A stretch of 38,002 nucleotides of DNA from an uncultured Dysgonomonas sp. (GCA_900556485.1 USOX01000025.1:1-38002), one strand, 5' to 3'. Shown: positions 1 to 10,304, counted from the stretch's first letter. The notes: a model not told the origin generated them from the sequence alone. Made by a program: numbers and translations.

Positions 1-74
1 ACTCTTATATCTTACTCAACTGGTGGTATACTTTTCAATTATTTTAGTGGACTACTTTTCAATTATTATTTACA
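1..74 (-). mobile_element. IS21-type insertion sequence end (left junction)
   Basis: These 74 bases are the exact reverse complement of 37928-38001. Read outward from the window, the sequence begins TGTA and holds two copies of a unit AATTGAAAAGTA-NN-CCAC about 23 bases apart. A TG start and repeated subterminal motifs are typical of IS21-family ends, but no transposase is in the window, so the family call is an inference. The end supplies the last four codons and the stop of the SIR2-APAZ gene, which shows that the insertion disrupted it. Confidence 0.65.
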
Positions 75-1825
75 TCCAGAAACTGAACACCTTTAAACTG
101 TGTTTGTCTATTATCATAGTTATTGGGATGATATGCTCTAAAGTTATTATCTAGTACGTTTATTTCTCCAAATGCAGTATTAGCTGAAATTTGAAATTCA
201 AAACCTGTTCCAGACATTACAGGATATTCGAATATCAATTTACGGTTGTTAAATAGAATGGTATTCCAAGATTCTAAAGTTTCATCATACTTATTATTGT
301 AGAGTTTCTCTAATTGACTTTTACTTATCTGTTGTTTTTGAGTCTTAGTTATTTCCGTTGTAGACAAAAGATGTATTGTTGGAGAAAATGTTAGATAACC
401 AAATTTATTATTATTGTCAAAATAAAATGACAAATAGACAGCTTTATGAATACCAATATTCCCGTATTGTCTTTCTGCTGATTTGAGCCAAATCTTATCT
501 CTGAAATCAGTATCGAGAATGGAATTTGTAGAGTAATATTTTAGAATTGCTTGTAGCATAAGTGATTTGAATGCTGTAACATTCTCTATATCTTGCTTTG
601 AAATAGACTCTCTTTTTATTTCACTTTTTATACTTTCTCGAAATACCTTACTTATTTCAGAAACTGTTCCAAATGCAAATACTTTTCTTTTAAAAGGAAC
701 TGCACAAATATTTGTGTTCTTCGTAATTGTTTTTAAATAATTCCAAGGCTTTTCATCTTTATAATCTATCTCAAATTGAAAAACATCTTTAGGAAACACA
801 ATTGGATGTAAATTACTTTTAATATATTTATCAGATCTACTTACGTTTAAGCTAAAATCTGACTTTAAATATTCATCACTTTCCGTTATCTCTAAAGCAT
901 CTTGAACTCTTTTTGATATATCATTATTATCCTCAAAAGCAGATTTAGAAAGATGAATCAGAGTTTTATCGAATCCGTCAGTAGAAATATAATAAGCTTC
1001 TCTTCCTGAATTTCTAATAGATGTCAATAAATCTGAAACTTCAGTATTTATAATATCACCATATCCACACCAATATAGTCTTCCTGAACCTTTTTTAGTA
1101 AATGCATTTTTTAGAGATTCCATTAAGGATTTATCTCTTCCGCTATATCCAATTACAATCAAATTTTTATCAATATGATAATTACCCAGTAGCTCAGAGA
1201 ACGTTTCATTTTGAGTGTCTAATTCTTTCTCTGTATTTTTTAAAGAATTAAACTTATAGTCTCCATGTAGAGCAATTGTCAGTAACTCTTTTGTACTCTG
1301 ATTACGATATATTCTATCTGCATTATCTAACGTTACTTCAATCGGTATTAGTTTATTTTGATGGGCTGAGCGTGCTGTTAGTCCGTCAAAATTAGTAGTC
1401 CAAACGGATTTTACGATCCCTTGCTCTGATAAAAGACAAAGTAATTTATAACCAATATAAGGTTCTTTATTTTCAATTAAACTCAGAAAATATTTCCGTC
1501 TATCTTCACTAATTGGATAAGCTTTCTCAGCATAAAAAGAGTATTCCTCTGTAGAGTCTAATTGAGGATATTGTCCTTCGTTATCTAACCATCTTTGGAT
1601 ACTTTTACGAACGGCTTCATCCTTAAAATTCTTGTAATAATCAGACGCATTTATATTTTTAGATAGATAAATATCTTTTTTCCACTCCCAGATACAATCA
1701 TATGCCGATTGAACCCCTGAACTAATGGATGTTCCTGCGCCTAGTAAAAAAGAATGTGGAACATCTATATTCCGTTTAAAAGATCTTAGAAATGCATCAT
1801 AGTCGAGTTGTAAGCTTTCCTTCAT
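59..1825 (-). CDS. SIR2-APAZ protein, effector half of a short prokaryotic Argonaute (SPARSA-type) system, 3' end cut by an IS
   Basis: The N-terminal half is a SIR2 NADase-like domain: GAGTSISSG at residues 29-37, TTNFDGL near 143-149, LHGDYK at 186-191 and VIGYSGRDKSL at 224-234. The C-terminal half fits an APAZ domain, with AVPFKRKVFAFGT near 375-387 followed by a beta-rich tail with FGYLTFSPTIHLL. In SPARSA systems SIR2-APAZ pairs with a short MID-PIWI Argonaute, and guide/target recognition triggers NAD+ depletion and cell death. The partner gene should lie just downstream but the window ends there. The final residues VNNN and the stop are encoded by the inserted IS end, so the native C-terminus is lost. 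The start is the ATG at 1825. A TTG 16 codons upstream lies inside the probable -7 box and is unlikely to be used. Length fits SIR2-APAZ proteins (about 570-600 aa). SIR2 call is firm, APAZ is strong by motif only. Confidence 0.82.
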   Translation of the reverse strand: MKESLQLDYDAFLRSFKRNIDVPHSFLLGAGTSISSGVQSAYDCIWEWKKDIYLSKNINASDYYKNFKDEAVRKSIQRWLDNEGQYPQLDSTEEYSFYAEKAYPISEDRRKYFLSLIENKEPYIGYKLLCLLSEQGIVKSVWTTNFDGLTARSAHQNKLIPIEVTLDNADRIYRNQSTKELLTIALHGDYKFNSLKNTEKELDTQNETFSELLGNYHIDKNLIVIGYSGRDKSLMESLKNAFTKKGSGRLYWCGYGDIINTEVSDLLTSIRNSGREAYYISTDGFDKTLIHLSKSAFEDNNDISKRVQDALEITESDEYLKSDFSLNVSRSDKYIKSNLHPIVFPKDVFQFEIDYKDEKPWNYLKTITKNTNICAVPFKRKVFAFGTVSEISKVFRESIKSEIKRESISKQDIENVTAFKSLMLQAILKYYSTNSILDTDFRDKIWLKSAERQYGNIGIHKAVYLSFYFDNNNKFGYLTFSPTIHLLSTTEITKTQKQQISKSQLEKLYNNKYDETLESWNTILFNNRKLIFEYPVMSGTGFEFQISANTAFGEINVLDNNFRAYHPNNYDNRQTQFKGVQFLDVNNN

Positions 1826-1870
1826 AGTACTATCTTGTTTTAATAGCTTAATATCAAATCTATATATACG

Positions 1871-1878
1871 CAAATATA
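1871..1878 (-). promoter_or_regulatory. Probable -7 promoter element of the SIR2-APAZ gene
   Basis: On the - strand this reads TATATTTG, an exact match to the Bacteroidetes sigma-ABfr -7 consensus TAnnTTTG. Transcription would start around 1863-1866, about 40 bases upstream of the ATG at 1825. This supports that start over the upstream TTG. Confidence 0.5.
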
Positions 1879-1945
1879 CATAGATTTACCCTAAATAATA
1901 TAGAAGATTACTGTCTATTCATACCTTAATGATTGGATTATTTCA

Positions 1946-1968
1946 GACATCTGATGACACCAGATGTC
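1946..1968. promoter_or_regulatory. Inverted repeat GACATCTG-N7-CAGATGTC, possible operator
   Basis: An 8-bp perfect inverted repeat with a 7-base spacer lies in the divergent region between the SIR2-APAZ gene and the DUF3945 operon. A further related half-site, AGATGACAG, follows at 1972-1980. Repeated GATG-CA half-sites suggest a regulator binding site; no regulator can be assigned. Confidence 0.35.
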
Positions 1969-2022
1969 ATTAGATGACAGTTTGTTTATAATCAGACGTA
2001 TACCAATCATTTCATTCTAAAT

Positions 2023-2038
2023 TAGCAATGCATTGCTA
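2023..2038. promoter_or_regulatory. 16-bp perfect palindrome upstream of the DUF3945 operon
   Basis: TAGCAATGCATTGCTA is fully self-complementary and sits 26 bases before the ATG at 2065. It is followed at 2041-2048 by a second palindrome, GATGCATC. The position fits an operator controlling the downstream operon. Confidence 0.4.
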
Positions 2039-2064
2039 TTGATGCATCACTAATTTTTGATAAG

Positions 2065-3456
2065 ATGAATGAAAAAGTAAACGACCAAGAAATTCTGTTG
2101 GTCACAGAAAAAGATGGCAACAACCTGAATGTTGTCAGTGGGATTAATGAAGACGGTACACCTAAAACTGTCAAGCCTACCAAAGAGAATGAACCTGCTT
2201 TCCTGAAAATCGACAAGAATGCCGATGTATTAGAAAACTTCTTCAAAAACTTCCTGAGCCAGAGTAAAGATCCTACACACTTTCATTTCTTTAAAATCCC
2301 ATCAGACCTGTTTGAGAGTATTACGCCTGTTCTCAAAGAGATGCTGAAAGACCCCGATAATCCATCCAATAAAGAAGCATTGGATGCCTACAAAATCTTA
2401 CCTGAAGCTTTTGCTCCAAAAGAATACCAGGCGTTGGATGAATCCCGTATCAACTGGGATCAGTTAGCTCAATTAGGTATAACTAAAGAAAAACTGGAGA
2501 AATCAGGCAGCTTAGAACCGATGCTGAACTGGCAAAAATCCCCTGTACTGCTTACCATTAAAACTGAAGCTTTGGGAGAAGCTGTCTATTCCGATGCCCG
2601 TTTATCTTTCAGAGAAGATACCGAAGGCAACCTTAGACTCCGTATTCACAATATACGTAATGCACCCGAACTTAATTATCCATTTATGGGAGCAACATTC
2701 ACAAAAGAAGATAAAGAGAATCTTCGCCAAACAGGTAATGCCGGAAGACTGATTGAGATTGAACCTAAAGAAGGTATGAAGATGAATGCTTTTGTCTCCA
2801 TCGATAAACTGACTAATGAACTGGTAGCCCTTCGAGCCGACAGAATAAAAATACCGGATGAGTTTAAAGGTATCAAATTAAGTGAGGAACAGAAGAAAAA
2901 CCTGGCAGAAGGGAAAGGTGTATACTTAGAAGATATGAAATCCAAGAAAGACACACTGTTTAGCGGTACGGTTCAAATTAATGCCGACAGAAGAGGTCTT
3001 GAAATATATTTTGGAAATACTCCCAGGCAAAGCCAATCCCAACACCAATCCGAAAGCCAGCAAGAAGCCCCAAAGTCTTTCCGCAAGAAAGAACTGACTA
3101 ATGATCAGCAGGCGAGCCTGAATGAAGGAAAAACCGTTTATGTCAGTGGCCTGACTGATCGTAACGGAAAAAACTACAATGGCTACATTACATGGAAACC
3201 CGAAACGGGTAAAACCGACTTCATGTTTGCTACCGATTACAAGAAAGCATTGGAACAAGGAGCGGTTAAACCTGATGATCGTCATAAGGTGCAGGTTGCC
3301 GTTAATTCGGAAGGAAAAACTAATGAAGCTACCAAGAAAGTAAAAGAGCCGTTAGAGCAAGGACAGACCACACCAACTGAAAAACAGAAAGAAAAACAGG
3401 AAAATAAGCAGGAACAGGAAGAGTCTCAGCAACAATCCCGGGGAATAAGAAGATAA
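2065..3456 (+). CDS. DUF3945 domain-containing conjugative-transposon protein
   Basis: The protein (463 aa) resembles the DUF4099/DUF3945 proteins found next to topoisomerase and helicase genes in Bacteroides conjugative transposons; their role is unknown. An N-terminal region (about 1-150) contains FHFFKIPSDLFESI. It is followed by the DUF3945 region, with two visible tandem units of the pattern L-T/S-xx-Q-xxx-L-x-EGK-x-VY, near residues 272-315 and 342-390. The last 40 residues are low-complexity, rich in Q, E and K. It has no signal peptide or membrane segment, so it is probably cytoplasmic. It is the first gene of a probable three-gene + strand operon with the DUF1896 protein and the methylase-helicase. 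The ATG at 2065 opens directly after the palindromic region. Family assignment is by recognition of sequence and neighbourhood. Confidence 0.82.
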   Translation: MNEKVNDQEILLVTEKDGNNLNVVSGINEDGTPKTVKPTKENEPAFLKIDKNADVLENFFKNFLSQSKDPTHFHFFKIPSDLFESITPVLKEMLKDPDNPSNKEALDAYKILPEAFAPKEYQALDESRINWDQLAQLGITKEKLEKSGSLEPMLNWQKSPVLLTIKTEALGEAVYSDARLSFREDTEGNLRLRIHNIRNAPELNYPFMGATFTKEDKENLRQTGNAGRLIEIEPKEGMKMNAFVSIDKLTNELVALRADRIKIPDEFKGIKLSEEQKKNLAEGKGVYLEDMKSKKDTLFSGTVQINADRRGLEIYFGNTPRQSQSQHQSESQQEAPKSFRKKELTNDQQASLNEGKTVYVSGLTDRNGKNYNGYITWKPETGKTDFMFATDYKKALEQGAVKPDDRHKVQVAVNSEGKTNEATKKVKEPLEQGQTTPTEKQKEKQENKQEQEESQQQSRGIRR

Positions 3457-3552
3457 CATATAAATCCCTATATTTACCACTGATTTCTACAATCTTACTA
3501 TCATAGGCGACCAACGGTATCGGGAGGTACTTTGGACAGCTTGTAACTTTGA

Positions 3553-3663
3553 GAAATTAGTGGAGGCTCTCGGGGAAAGGAAAACCCGGGAGCCGTTCTG
3601 CTTTTATAAGCAAATCCCTTATACCACATTATTAAAAACGGTCTACCGACCTCCACTAATTTC
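3553..3663 (+). ncRNA. Predicted structured RNA leader ahead of the DUF1896 gene
   Basis: A perfect 14-bp stem pairs 3553-3566 (GAAATTAGTGGAGG) with 3650-3663. Inside it a 10-bp GC-rich hairpin pairs GGCTCTCGGG (3566-3575) with CCCGGGAGCC (3585-3594), with one G-U pair; the two stems can compete for one base at 3566. A short GCTT/AAGC hairpin follows. The outer stem closes 7 bases before the ATG at 3671, so folding could affect access to the start codon. No known RNA family is recognised. Confidence 0.45.
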
Positions 3664-3670
3664 CACCACA

Positions 3671-4108
3671 ATGAAAGCTAAAAATAACCAGCAGGAGTTG
3701 TCCTATTACGGACTACTTCTTCATTCCTATCTTCGGGAAAGCCATCCCGACAAAATAGTAGATTCCCAATTTATTAAAACAAGAGCCGATATTGCAGCCG
3801 AAGCCTATTCCGATGCAATAAAAGACGGTTACTCACACGACCGGGCCGAAGAAATGGCTTCTAAAGCTTTATATGAAGGGCTTTTGTTCTCCAAGTTCGA
3901 TACCATTCGGACGATTCTCTTAGAGGAATTCTCCTATATTCCCGAAAGCGAAGTCTTTCAGAAAACGATGTTACTACTTCCTCTCTGTGAAGAAGTCTTT
4001 ACAGAATATACCCTGCATGATGAGTTTGCGTATTCTGCCGAATACAATCTACTTTATACGGAACTGGTTGGATTAATTGATATATGGGAGGACGAACATG
4101 AGCTATAA
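3671..4108 (+). CDS. DUF1896 family protein
   Basis: A 145-aa acidic, helical protein of the DUF1896 family, which is found in Bacteroidetes conjugative transposons beside the large methylase-helicase; its function is unknown. Recognisable stretches are the start, [21 protein letters not shown], and a mid-protein segment with [22 protein letters not shown]. The reading frame stays open upstream to a GTG at 3560, but that segment overlaps the predicted RNA structure and does not look like protein, so the ATG at 3671 is chosen. The 3' end overlaps the start of the methylase-helicase gene by 11 bases, which suggests translational coupling. No catalytic motif is visible. Confidence 0.8.
   Translation: MKAKNNQQELSYYGLLLHSYLRESHPDKIVDSQFIKTRADIAAEAYSDAIKDGYSHDRAEEMASKALYEGLLFSKFDTIRTILLEEFSYIPESEVFQKTMLLLPLCEEVFTEYTLHDEFAYSAEYNLLYTELVGLIDIWEDEHEL
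4085..4090 (+). promoter_or_regulatory. Shine-Dalgarno-like site GGGAGG deciding the methylase-helicase start
   Basis: GGGAGG lies 7 bases before the ATG at 4098, inside the end of the DUF1896 gene. Clear Shine-Dalgarno sites are uncommon in Bacteroidetes. It favours the start at 4098 over the in-frame ATG at 4077, which lies upstream of the site. Confidence 0.6.
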
Positions 4109-7100
4109 TAAAAAGGCTCATCTCAGAGCCAATATCGATGCGATCAGGGTCGTTTTTACCCTTGAAAAAGAACAACGCTCAGCTACTGAAATCGAACAGG
4201 ATATATTAATGGAATATAGTGGATTCGGGGGACTCAAATGTGTACTTAATCCTGTCAATAGTTTGGCAGATACAGCATCATGGGCAAAATCTGAACTGGA
4301 GTTATTTCCGATGGTTGCCGAACTACATCGGGTAATAAGGGATAATACTGATTCTCCAATAGAATATAAACAATACATCAATAGTATAAAAAACTCGGTG
4401 CTGACAGCTTTCTATACTCCGCCCTTAGTTATTCAGGCTATAGCCGATACATTCAGTGATAACGATGTACAGATAAATACCCTGTTGGACCCATCGGCTG
4501 GCATGGGTGGTTTTTCTTCTGCTTTTTCTTTCCGTTACCTCAAAGCTGATATTGTCAATTTTGAAAAGGATCTGCTGACTGGTAAAATATTATCTCAAAT
4601 CAATCCTGATGATAGAGTCATTATAGACGGTTTTGAAACTATTGAAAACCGATATAGTAATCATTTTGATGTAGTTACCTCCAATATCCCTTTCGGTGAG
4701 ATGAGTGTATTCGATGCAGAATTTATGAAAAGAGATAAACTGCATAGGGATTCTACACGGGCGATTCATAATTATTTCTTTCTGAAAGGAGTTGAAACAT
4801 TGCGTGAAGGAGGATTGATGGCATTTATTACCTCTCAGGGAGTATTAAACTCACCCAATAACCAGGCGGTTCGTCAATGGCTGATGAATAATACGAATCT
4901 AGTATCAGCTATCCGTTTACCGAATAATCTCTTTATAGAAAATGCAGGAACAGAAGTTGGGAGTGATTTAATCGTTCTGCAAAAGAATACACAAAAGCAA
5001 GAACTAACCCGTCAAGAGAAAAAGTTCCTGACAACTTATGAGCTTTCATCGGGTATAATGATCAACAGCAGTTTTGAGAACCTGCAACGAATAGTCCATA
5101 CCAAAGGATTTACAGATACCGATCCTTATGGAAAGCCGACACAGGTATTCTTACACGAAGGTGGAATGGAAGCTATTTCTTCTGATTTAAAGCATATGTT
5201 AAATACAGATTTTAAACTGAATCTCGATTTGAACTTATACTATAAATATTCAATACAAAGCCAAAAGACTGTTCATAATACACCTCCGATAAATAGTACC
5301 TCACAGCCTACAGTGAAGAAAGAGAAAGCTATTGAGTTGAATGTATCACAACCAACCATGTCATTATATGATTTGTTTGGGTTTACAGAAGCCGAGCGCA
5401 CACAGATTAAACCGAACAAAAGAAAACGCACACCTCCACCCAATCAGAAACCTGTACAGTTAAGCTTATTTTCCTCCAATGAGGGACAAAAGCCCGTACC
5501 GAAACCCGAACAGGTTGTCAGGGAAGAGAAACCAAAACCACCAATGGAACTTAGACCATTCTCCGCTACATTGGAAGAATATCATAAGCAAGGCTCGTTG
5601 GTTAAGGATAACGGGCAGATCGGCTATCTGAAAGAACGTTACAGGACCGATGCCATGTTTCAGCCTTTAGATCTACCAACAATACAGCAATCAAAGGTTG
5701 ACAGGTATATCCAATTACGGGATGTATACCATAAATTGTACGATTATGAGGCCAAGAACCTTGTTGAAGAACCTGATTTACGAAAAGGCCTAAATACTTT
5801 TTACGATTCCTTCTTCAGATTGTATGGAAATCTGAATGATAAGAAGAATCTGGATATAATCAAGATGGATGCTTCCGGAACAGCTATTCTTGCATTAGAA
5901 CGCAGGATAGACGGAAAATTACAAAAAGCAGATATATTTCAAAGGCCTGTAAGCTTTAATCCCGATGAGGTAAAACATGCAGAAACTTCCCGTGAAGCTT
6001 TAGTTGCATCATTAAACAAATATGGAGAAATCCATATGGATTATATGCTCTCGCTATTGGATAATAAAAAGCGGGAAGAGGTTTTAAATGATCTGGAAGG
6101 GCAGATCTATTTCAACCCGATGATCCAAAACTTTGAGATACGAGATAAATTTATTTCAGGCAATGTAATTGAAAAAGCAGAGCAAGTCAAAGACTATCTC
6201 ACTAATCATCCTGATGATTTGGCATCACAAACCTCCCTTAAAGTATTGGAGGAATCTATTCCGCAATCAATCCGCTATGCTGAGCTGGATTTTAATTTTG
6301 GAGAACGGTGGATACCGATGCAAACCTATCGGGATTATGCCAGTACACTCTTTGAAACCAATGTAAATATTGAATATTATGCTTCCCGTGATGATTTTAC
6401 AGTCAATTCAGAACGAAGCAACCTGATCATTAATGAAAAATTTGCTGTACAAAGTGAGAAGCAGCTGTTTACAGGTATTCATCTGATGAAGCACGCATTA
6501 CTGAATACAACACCGAATATTACCAAGACAGTTGAAGTATTGGATGAGAACGGGGAACGTAAAAGTGTAAAAGTCGCAGACCCGGAAGCAATCCAGTTAG
6601 CAAATTCTAAGATAGACGAAATCCGGAACGGCTTTACCGACTGGCTTAATGAACAATCCCCGGAATTTCAAAATAAGCTGGCTGATTTATACAACAAAAA
6701 ATTCAACTGTTATGTCCGTCCTGAATACGATGGGTCACACCAGACGTTTCCTGATCTTGACCTGAAAGCATTAGGAATTGTCGATTTATATCCGAGTCAG
6801 AAAGACTGTATCTGGATGCAGAAACTGATAGGCGGAGGCATAGCTGATCATGAAGTAGGTGGAGGAAAGACGCTTATTATGTGTATTGCAGCCTACGAAA
6901 TGAAACGGCTTGGTTTAGCTAATAAGCCAATGATATTAGGATTGAAAGCCAATGTACACGAAATAGCTCATACCTTTAGAACAGCATACCCGAATGCAAA
7001 AATTCTCTATCCGGGCAAGGAAGACTTTACACCAAGTAAACGGGTAAAGATCTTCAATGATATAAAGAACAACAACTGGGATGCAGTTATCCTGACGCAC

Positions 7101-9503
7101 GATCAATTCGGAAAATTGCCCCAATCTCCTGAAATGCAACAACAGATATTCCAAACAGAACTGGATTCGGTCGAAGAGAATCTTCGTGTTATCGAACAGA
7201 TTGAAGGCAAATCCGCTTCTAAACGTATGTTACGGGGATTGGAAATAAGAAAACAGAATCTGGAAGTAAAATTGAGTGTACTTGCCGATACGATAAAGAA
7301 CCGCACAGATGATGTTGTCGATTTTAAAATGATGGGAATCGATCATTTGTTTGTAGACGAATCTCATCAATTTAAGAACCTGACTTTTACCACTCGACAT
7401 GATCGTGTTGCAGGCTTAGGTAATCCTGAGGGAAGCCAGCGAGCCTTGAATATGCTCTTTGCCGTTCGTACGATACAGGAGCGTACAGGTAAAGACTTAG
7501 GAGCGACATTTCTGTCAGGGACAACTATATCTAACTCCCTGACAGAATTATATCTGTTATTCAAATACCTTCGTCCGAAAGAATTGGAAAATCAGGGTAT
7601 CAATTCTTTTGATGCATGGGCAGCTATCTATGCTAAAAAGACTACCGATTATGAATTTTCTGTTACTAACCAGATCGTACAGAAAGAACGCTTCCGTTAT
7701 TTTATTAAAGTCCCTGAACTGGCAAATTTCTATGCAGAAATAACAGATTTCCGGACAGCAAAAGATATTGGTATAGACCGTCCCGAAAAGAATGAGATAC
7801 TGTACAATATCCCACCGACACCGCAGCAGGAAATATTTATTCAGAAGCTCATGGAATTTGCCAAGACAGGAGATGCTACATTACTTGGTCGTGCTCCATT
7901 GACTGAGAAAGAAGATAAAGCAAAAATGCTGATTGCAACCGATTATGCCCGTAAGATGTCATTGGATATGCGAATGATTAATCAGGCTTATGGAGACCAT
8001 GTAGACAACAAAGCATCTCATTGTGCAGCTAAGATAGCCGAGTATTATAATAAATACGAATCCAATAAAGGAACACAGTTTGTATTCTCTGATTTAGGCA
8101 CATACAAACCCAATGAATGGAATCCTTATTCGGAAATTAAACGCAAGTTGGTAGAGGATCATGGTATTCCGGCACATGAGATACGATTTATTCAGGAAGC
8201 CAAAACAGATAATGCCCGTAAAACAATGATCGAGGGGATGAATGAAGGACGTATACGGGTATTGTTCGGTTCGACTTCAATGTTGGGAACTGGAGTAAAT
8301 GCCCAGCAGAGGGCTGTGGCTATCCATCATTTGGATACACCTTGGAGGCCATCAGATCTGCAACAACGAGACGGGCGTGCTATTCGTAAAGGAAATGAGA
8401 TCGCTAAACTATATGCAGATAACAAAGTCGATGTGGTTATCTATGCAGTTGAGAAAAGCCTTGATTCCTATAAGTTCAATCTGTTACAGAATAAACAAAC
8501 ATTTATCAATCAGCTAAAGAATAACAGTTTGGGTAGTCGCACTATTGATGAGGGCAGTATGGATGAAAGTGCAGGTATGAATTTTTCGGAGTATGTGGCT
8601 ATTCTTTCAGGTAATACCGATTTATTGGAGAAAGCCAAACTTGAGAAAAAGATTAATGCTTTGGAAAGTGAGAAAAAAGCATTTGTCAAAAGTAAATCTT
8701 CAGCGACTTTCAAATATGAGGATAGTACCCGAACCATTGAAGGAAATACCCAAATGATAAACCGCATGGCAAAAGACTGGGATGCGTTCAGTAATCGTGC
8801 TCTGACGGATAAGGAAGGGAATAAACTAAATCCTGTAAAATTGGAAGGGATAAATTCTTCCGATCCTAAGATCATCGGAGAAAAATTAAATCACTTATCG
8901 GATAATGCCCGCACCAATAACGAATATTTTACTATTGGAACACTCTATGACTTCAAGCTTCTTGTAAAGACCGAGGATAGCCAAAAGGAAGGTTCTATCT
9001 TTAAAGATAATCGATTCTTTATAGAAGGGGAGGGTGGAATAAAGTATAACTACAATAACGGGCATATCGCTACTGACCCCAAACTGGCCGCTATGAATTT
9101 TCTGAATGCTTTGGAGCGTATTCCTAAGTTGATTGAGAAGTACCAGACCGATAATGAAAAACTAACTAAGGACTTACCGATACTTAAAGAAGTTATTGAT
9201 TCTTCTTTCAAAAAAGAGCCTCAATTAAAAGAGTTGAAAACAGAATTGGTCGCTTTGGATCGGCAGATTCAGCTTACTCTGACAACAAAAGATGAACCGA
9301 AAGAAGCTCAAAAGGTTGCTCTTGTACAAGCTGTTGATTCAATGAATGATATTCGTTCGGGACAACCAATGAGTATTAAGGAGATTATTGATGCAAATAG
9401 GGATCGGATATTATTAGGCAGGCCTGATAATGGAAACATGGGTATTTCAGAGAATAAGAAAAATAAAGATGAGAATTCTGAATATAGAGGCATGAGATTG
9501 TAA
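4098..9503 (+). CDS. Giant N6-adenine methylase / SNF2-type helicase fusion of conjugative transposons
   Basis: The product is 1801 aa. The N-terminus carries an N6-adenine methyltransferase-like domain: DPSAGMGGF (SAM-binding motif I) near residues 131-139 and SNIPFG near 195-200, a variant of the catalytic NPPY motif. A proline-rich linker follows (about 400-470). The second half is an SF2 helicase: Walker A HEVGGGKT at 918-925, DESH at about 1087-1090, and motif [14 protein letters not shown] at about 1422. A C-terminal coiled-coil region follows. Proteins of this architecture (BmhA-like) occur in many Bacteroides conjugative transposons beside DUF1896 and are thought to protect or process element DNA; they are also likened to phage DarB-type anti-restriction proteins. 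It is cytoplasmic. The start at 4098 has a good Shine-Dalgarno site and overlaps the upstream gene. The frame is intact. Whether the methylase is active with I in place of the usual P/P context is unknown. Confidence 0.85.
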   Translation: MSYNKKAHLRANIDAIRVVFTLEKEQRSATEIEQDILMEYSGFGGLKCVLNPVNSLADTASWAKSELELFPMVAELHRVIRDNTDSPIEYKQYINSIKNSVLTAFYTPPLVIQAIADTFSDNDVQINTLLDPSAGMGGFSSAFSFRYLKADIVNFEKDLLTGKILSQINPDDRVIIDGFETIENRYSNHFDVVTSNIPFGEMSVFDAEFMKRDKLHRDSTRAIHNYFFLKGVETLREGGLMAFITSQGVLNSPNNQAVRQWLMNNTNLVSAIRLPNNLFIENAGTEVGSDLIVLQKNTQKQELTRQEKKFLTTYELSSGIMINSSFENLQRIVHTKGFTDTDPYGKPTQVFLHEGGMEAISSDLKHMLNTDFKLNLDLNLYYKYSIQSQKTVHNTPPINSTSQPTVKKEKAIELNVSQPTMSLYDLFGFTEAERTQIKPNKRKRTPPPNQKPVQLSLFSSNEGQKPVPKPEQVVREEKPKPPMELRPFSATLEEYHKQGSLVKDNGQIGYLKERYRTDAMFQPLDLPTIQQSKVDRYIQLRDVYHKLYDYEAKNLVEEPDLRKGLNTFYDSFFRLYGNLNDKKNLDIIKMDASGTAILALERRIDGKLQKADIFQRPVSFNPDEVKHAETSREALVASLNKYGEIHMDYMLSLLDNKKREEVLNDLEGQIYFNPMIQNFEIRDKFISGNVIEKAEQVKDYLTNHPDDLASQTSLKVLEESIPQSIRYAELDFNFGERWIPMQTYRDYASTLFETNVNIEYYASRDDFTVNSERSNLIINEKFAVQSEKQLFTGIHLMKHALLNTTPNITKTVEVLDENGERKSVKVADPEAIQLANSKIDEIRNGFTDWLNEQSPEFQNKLADLYNKKFNCYVRPEYDGSHQTFPDLDLKALGIVDLYPSQKDCIWMQKLIGGGIADHEVGGGKTLIMCIAAYEMKRLGLANKPMILGLKANVHEIAHTFRTAYPNAKILYPGKEDFTPSKRVKIFNDIKNNNWDAVILTHDQFGKLPQSPEMQQQIFQTELDSVEENLRVIEQIEGKSASKRMLRGLEIRKQNLEVKLSVLADTIKNRTDDVVDFKMMGIDHLFVDESHQFKNLTFTTRHDRVAGLGNPEGSQRALNMLFAVRTIQERTGKDLGATFLSGTTISNSLTELYLLFKYLRPKELENQGINSFDAWAAIYAKKTTDYEFSVTNQIVQKERFRYFIKVPELANFYAEITDFRTAKDIGIDRPEKNEILYNIPPTPQQEIFIQKLMEFAKTGDATLLGRAPLTEKEDKAKMLIATDYARKMSLDMRMINQAYGDHVDNKASHCAAKIAEYYNKYESNKGTQFVFSDLGTYKPNEWNPYSEIKRKLVEDHGIPAHEIRFIQEAKTDNARKTMIEGMNEGRIRVLFGSTSMLGTGVNAQQRAVAIHHLDTPWRPSDLQQRDGRAIRKGNEIAKLYADNKVDVVIYAVEKSLDSYKFNLLQNKQTFINQLKNNSLGSRTIDEGSMDESAGMNFSEYVAILSGNTDLLEKAKLEKKINALESEKKAFVKSKSSATFKYEDSTRTIEGNTQMINRMAKDWDAFSNRALTDKEGNKLNPVKLEGINSSDPKIIGEKLNHLSDNARTNNEYFTIGTLYDFKLLVKTEDSQKEGSIFKDNRFFIEGEGGIKYNYNNGHIATDPKLAAMNFLNALERIPKLIEKYQTDNEKLTKDLPILKEVIDSSFKKEPQLKELKTELVALDRQIQLTLTTKDEPKEAQKVALVQAVDSMNDIRSGQPMSIKEIIDANRDRILLGRPDNGNMGISENKKNKDENSEYRGMRL

Positions 9504-9504
9504 G

Positions 9505-9543
9505 AATAAAAAAGAGCTTCTGCGTTTCACAACGAAGAAACTC
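9505..9543 (-). terminator. Intrinsic terminator of the HTH gene pair
   Basis: On the - strand GAGTTTCTTCG pairs imperfectly with CGCAGAAGCTC across a short loop and is followed by TTTTTTATTC. It lies between the convergent methylase-helicase gene and the HTH genes, 35 bases past the stop of the latter. Confidence 0.55.
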
Positions 9544-9577
9544 TAAAAAGGCTATAGAAAAGAATATTGGTAATCTG

Positions 9578-9931
9578 TTATTGGATATTGTCTTTGTTTT
9601 TGGAACTGTTTTTCTTCTGCCATTTGTCTTTATCCGTAAGTTTATCTTTTCCTCCGAAATATTGATCAACAAATATCTTGACATCCGATTCCCTATAGTA
9701 GTTCCGCTTACAGATTGTCTTGAAAGGGAGCAATCCTAAATTGCGATAGCGTTGTAAAGTACGTGGGGTGATTTTAAGAAAAAGGCATAAATCCTGATTA
9801 TCGAGTAAACGCTCTTCCAATACACCACTGTTTTCAGAAACCAGTAGCTTATCAACTTTTTCATCTATGCGTTTGAGAAGTCTGGCCAGTCCCTTTATGT
9901 TGGATTCAAATATTTCGTCGTCAATCATCAT
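9578..9931 (-). CDS. Helix-turn-helix domain protein (conjugative-transposon type)
   Basis: A 117-aa protein with a short N-terminal helical segment and a C-terminal MerR/excisionase-like HTH: DNQDLCLFLKITPRTLQRYR, then GLLPF and a YYRESDVKIFV wing. Such proteins occur in pairs near RteC in Bacteroides elements and are probably transcription or excision regulators. The ATG at 9931 starts 4 bases after the stop of the upstream HTH gene, which favours it over an in-frame start at 9970 that would overlap that gene. The next codon is also ATG. The C-terminal tail is lysine-rich. It is a paralogue of the upstream gene, sharing the xRTLQRxR core. Confidence 0.78.
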   Translation of the reverse strand: MMIDDEIFESNIKGLARLLKRIDEKVDKLLVSENSGVLEERLLDNQDLCLFLKITPRTLQRYRNLGLLPFKTICKRNYYRESDVKIFVDQYFGGKDKLTDKDKWQKKNSSKNKDNIQ

Positions 9932-9935
9932 AACC

Positions 9936-10298
9936 TTACTTTTTAGGTTTGTTTCTTTTCCTACGTTCAATATACTGTTGATGGTTATTGATCAAATCGG
10001 AAAGAGCTTCTTCTCCTGTTTTAACCAAGTGTTCCTGTAGAATACGCTTTATTTCCCCTATAGTATAGTAGGTTTTCCCCGATAGGATGGAATATGAGAT
10101 AAGTTGATTGGAGCGAAGGCGTTGCAATGTACGTTCACTTATCCGAAGAAAAGTACATACCTCATAACTGTCTACCCATACTTCATCTAATTCTTTAGAA
10201 GTACTGGACGTGTCATTATTTCGTATGTAGTCGGTAATCGAATCAATCTTTCTTATTAATTCTTTAAATGCTTCTGAATCTATTGTTATAACTTCCAT
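9936..10298 (-). CDS. Helix-turn-helix domain protein (paralogue of the downstream gene)
   Basis: A 120-aa protein with an N-terminal helical segment (residues 1-30, possible dimer contact) and an HTH_17-like domain: VDSYEVCTFLRISERTLQRLR followed by YSILSGKTYYTIGEIKRIL. The C-terminus is basic (ERRKRNKPKK). It forms a tight pair with the following HTH gene and probably binds DNA to control element genes. A 15-bp palindrome lies 6 bases upstream of its ATG, a suitable place for autoregulation. Whether it acts as excisionase or as transcription factor cannot be told from the sequence. Confidence 0.78.
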   Translation of the reverse strand: MEVITIDSEAFKELIRKIDSITDYIRNNDTSSTSKELDEVWVDSYEVCTFLRISERTLQRLRSNQLISYSILSGKTYYTIGEIKRILQEHLVKTGEEALSDLINNHQQYIERRKRNKPKK

Positions 10299-10304
10299 AT
10301 CATA

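Noticed and set aside
3560..3670. Coding extension of the DUF1896 gene from a GTG
   Set aside because: The segment overlaps a strong RNA-like fold and does not resemble the family N-terminus.
4098..9503. Stand-alone restriction-modification or BREX-type methylase
   Set aside because: The methylase-helicase fusion with DUF1896 and DUF3945 neighbours is a known conjugative-transposon arrangement; no restriction nuclease or BREX gene is next to it.
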